NCBI GenBank assembly: GCA_002696645.1
Contig: NZSA01000090.1
Span: forward strand, 1-34,469
Origin: Rhodospirillales bacterium
GTDB taxonomy: Bacteria; Pseudomonadota; Alphaproteobacteria; UBA8366; Aestuariispiraceae
Direction of reading: 5' to 3'
Length of the DNA stretch: 34,469 bases
Part shown: positions 32,962 through 34,469 of the stretch, in pieces
Numbering within the stretch: position 1 is the stretch's first letter
How the letters are laid out: the number at the start of each line of letters is the position of its first letter
Translations under genes and position numbers: made by a program
Notes under the pieces: generated by a model
Seen by the model: only the letters and a program-made list of their open reading frames with translations
Told to the model about the DNA's origin: nothing
Database searches by the model: none

Positions 32962-33432
32962 TTATCGGATTCCTGTCGACCCAAAACCGCCGCCACCGCG
33001 CTGAGTTTCGTCCAGGTCATCTGTTTCGCGCCAATTCAATGTCACCACCGGCGCAATCACCATCTGGGCAATCCGCATTCCACGCTCTACCGCAAAATCA
33101 GACCGCCCATGATTGATCAGAATCACGCCGACTTCGCCCCGATAGTCGCTGTCGACCGTGCCGGGTGTGTTCAGCACGGTCACCCCAAATTTTGCAGCCA
33201 ATCCTGATCGGGGCCGCACCTGCGCCTCATAGCCAGGCGGCAGGGCGAATTTTAATCCGGTCGGAATGATCGCGCTGTCGCCCGGTGCCAGGATTTTTGT
33301 CTCCGTGATGGCGGCCAACAGGTCACAGCCTGCCGCCTCCACACTGCCATAGGCAGGCAGCGGTAAATCCGCCCCATGGGGCAGACGCTGAACCGAAACA
33401 TCAATTTTTGTGCTTATTGGCTTTGCACTCAT
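32962..33432 (-). CDS. dut: dUTP diphosphatase
   Basis: Dut converts dUTP to dUMP, keeping uracil out of DNA and supplying thymidylate synthesis. The 156-residue trimeric enzyme shows all five motifs: [44 protein letters not shown] and the C-terminal [10 protein letters not shown]. The ATG at 33430-33432 is chosen by family length; the open frame upstream overlaps coaBC. It follows coaBC by 10 bases, a common gene pair. Confidence 0.96.
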   Translation of the reverse strand: MSAKPISTKIDVSVQRLPHGADLPLPAYGSVEAAGCDLLAAITETKILAPGDSAIIPTGLKFALPPGYEAQVRPRSGLAAKFGVTVLNTPGTVDSDYRGEVGVILINHGRSDFAVERGMRIAQMVIAPVVTLNWRETDDLDETQRGGGGFGSTGIR

Positions 33433-33442
33433 ATGGACTGTC

Positions 33443-34469
33443 TCACTTTTTATTTTTTGATCCGGCATCAGACCGAAAGTAATCGGCAATGCGACCCGCC
33501 AAAGCGACCGCCACCGCTGGCTTGCTCTGCGCCGGCCAATCTTCCGTGCCCGATGACGTGATGAAATGGATGGTATTGTCATCGCCCCCGAATGTGCCGG
33601 TTCCGGGCGATACATCATTTGCCAGAATCCAGTCACAGCCCTTTCGGGCGCGCTTTGCGACAGCTTTTTCAACAACCGATCCGGTTTCTGCTGCAAAGCC
33701 GACCACAAGCGCCGGTCGATTGGAGGGTGACTGGGCGATTGTCTTTAAAATATCGGGATTTTCTGTCAGGGTCAGCGTTGGACACTCCGCGCCTTCCTGC
33801 TTCTTCAATTTCAGATCTGATTCAGTTGCGATCCGCCAATCCGCAACGGCTGCGGCAAAAATCGCTACATCCACCGGCAGCGCAGACTGACAGGCCGCCA
33901 GCATATCCCGCGCGCTTTCCACCCTAATCGTGGAAACGCCAGGGGGATCGGGCAAATGCGTCGGGCCGCTGACCAGGGTGACCGATGCCCCCTGGGCCGC
34001 AAGGGCCGTTGCAATCGCATGCCCTTGCTTGCCGGAAGACCGATTGGCGATATAGCGCACGGGGTCAATCGGTTCATGCGTCGGCCCGGCCGTGACAAGC
34101 GCCTTGCGCCCCTTCAGCGGTAAATCCTTATCAGGAGACAGGGCCGCCTGAATGGCGGTGACGATGTCCGCTGGTTCCGATAACCGACCAAAGCCGAATT
34201 CACCACAGGCCATGGGCCCTTCATCCGGGCCAATCACTGAAACACCGCGCGCTTTTAGTGTCGCCAGATTGGCCTGAGTGGCCGGATGATCCCACATGCG
34301 CACATTCATCGCAGGGGCCACCATGACCGGCTTATCCGTCGCCAACAGGACCGTGGTTGCCAAATCATCAGCCAGCCCGGCGGCCATTTTCGCCAATATA
34401 TCCGCACTGGCGGGGGAAACGACGATCAAGTCCGCTTGTCTGGAAAGCTGGATATGGCCCATTTCCTGT
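33443..34469 (-). CDS. coaBC: Bifunctional CoA synthesis flavoprotein, partial
   Basis: This is the C-terminal and middle part of phosphopantothenoylcysteine decarboxylase / phosphopantothenate-cysteine ligase; the start is beyond the right edge. The CoaC part shows the end of the flavin domain ([20 protein letters not shown]) and the catalytic [17 protein letters not shown] and [11 protein letters not shown]. The CoaB part starts at about [24 protein letters not shown] and includes AAAVADWR and LTENPDIL. About 341 residues are seen of roughly 400, so some 60 are missing. Confidence 0.95.
   Translation of the reverse strand, partial: QEMGHIQLSRQADLIVVSPASADILAKMAAGLADDLATTVLLATDKPVMVAPAMNVRMWDHPATQANLATLKARGVSVIGPDEGPMACGEFGFGRLSEPADIVTAIQAALSPDKDLPLKGRKALVTAGPTHEPIDPVRYIANRSSGKQGHAIATALAAQGASVTLVSGPTHLPDPPGVSTIRVESARDMLAACQSALPVDVAIFAAAVADWRIATESDLKLKKQEGAECPTLTLTENPDILKTIAQSPSNRPALVVGFAAETGSVVEKAVAKRARKGCDWILANDVSPGTGTFGGDDNTIHFITSSGTEDWPAQSKPAVAVALAGRIADYFRSDAGSKNKK

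Overview
The window reads as chromosomal DNA of an alphaproteobacterium. The block cobO / lapA-like / ihfB / rpsA / cmk / aroA / TIGR02300 (FYDLN-acid) protein / tRNA-Ala, and the pair of a SUV3-like helicase overlapping an S4 RNA-binding protein, are typical of that class. Base composition is moderately GC-rich, with tightly packed genes, mostly ATG starts and short ATGA overlaps. I cannot place it more finely than class. I see no plasmid, phage, transposase or CRISPR signature; most of the window is core metabolism with a few accessory insertions.

Left part (1-4300): a divergent pair (a gene leaving the left edge, and an MFS transporter) flanks a perfect 7-1-7 Fur-like palindrome. A choline sulfatase (betC) follows, then an AT-richer island holding a class II self-inhibited Fic protein preceded by a perfect 12-bp inverted repeat. 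Minus-strand housekeeping block (4336-13353): aroA, a nitronate monooxygenase and cmk are tightly spaced, followed by rpsA, ihfB, a LapA-domain protein, and cobO / SYLF lipid-binding protein / cobQ. Genes run right to left.

Middle (13646-18723): the acidic zinc-ribbon TIGR02300 protein, tRNA-Ala(GGC) with a strong promoter and terminator, a Nudix hydrolase and a class I aminotransferase are on plus. An uncharacterised minus-strand run follows: BetI-like repressor, lipoprotein, DUF350 membrane protein, membrane-anchored trypsin-like protease. The repressor gene and the helicase are divergent and share a region rich in TTGATTGA/TCAATCAA half-sites.

Right part (18926-34469): helicase and S4 protein, then the complete heterotetrameric sarcosine oxidase operon soxBDAG, closed by a strong bidirectional terminator. 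On minus lie a two-subunit molybdenum hydroxylase of the isoquinoline 1-oxidoreductase type (iorA, iorB) with a divergent LysR regulator. The last run reads in from the right edge: coaBC (partial), dut, an Rrf2 regulator without a clear Fe-S cysteine cluster, and cysK, which has its own promoter-like sequence over a perfect palindrome.

A loose theme is methylated-amine and betaine metabolism: choline-O-sulfate hydrolysis (betC), a BetI-like choline-sensing repressor, and sarcosine demethylation (soxBDAG). The intermediate steps (betA/betB, betaine and dimethylglycine demethylation) are not here. The strongest unexplained structures are the Fic-associated palindrome, the half-site cluster at the BetI-like gene, the lipoprotein-DUF350-protease run, a tandem array of small hairpins behind the LysR gene, and dispersed palindromic repeats in two intergenic gaps. 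I found no convincing wholly new system.
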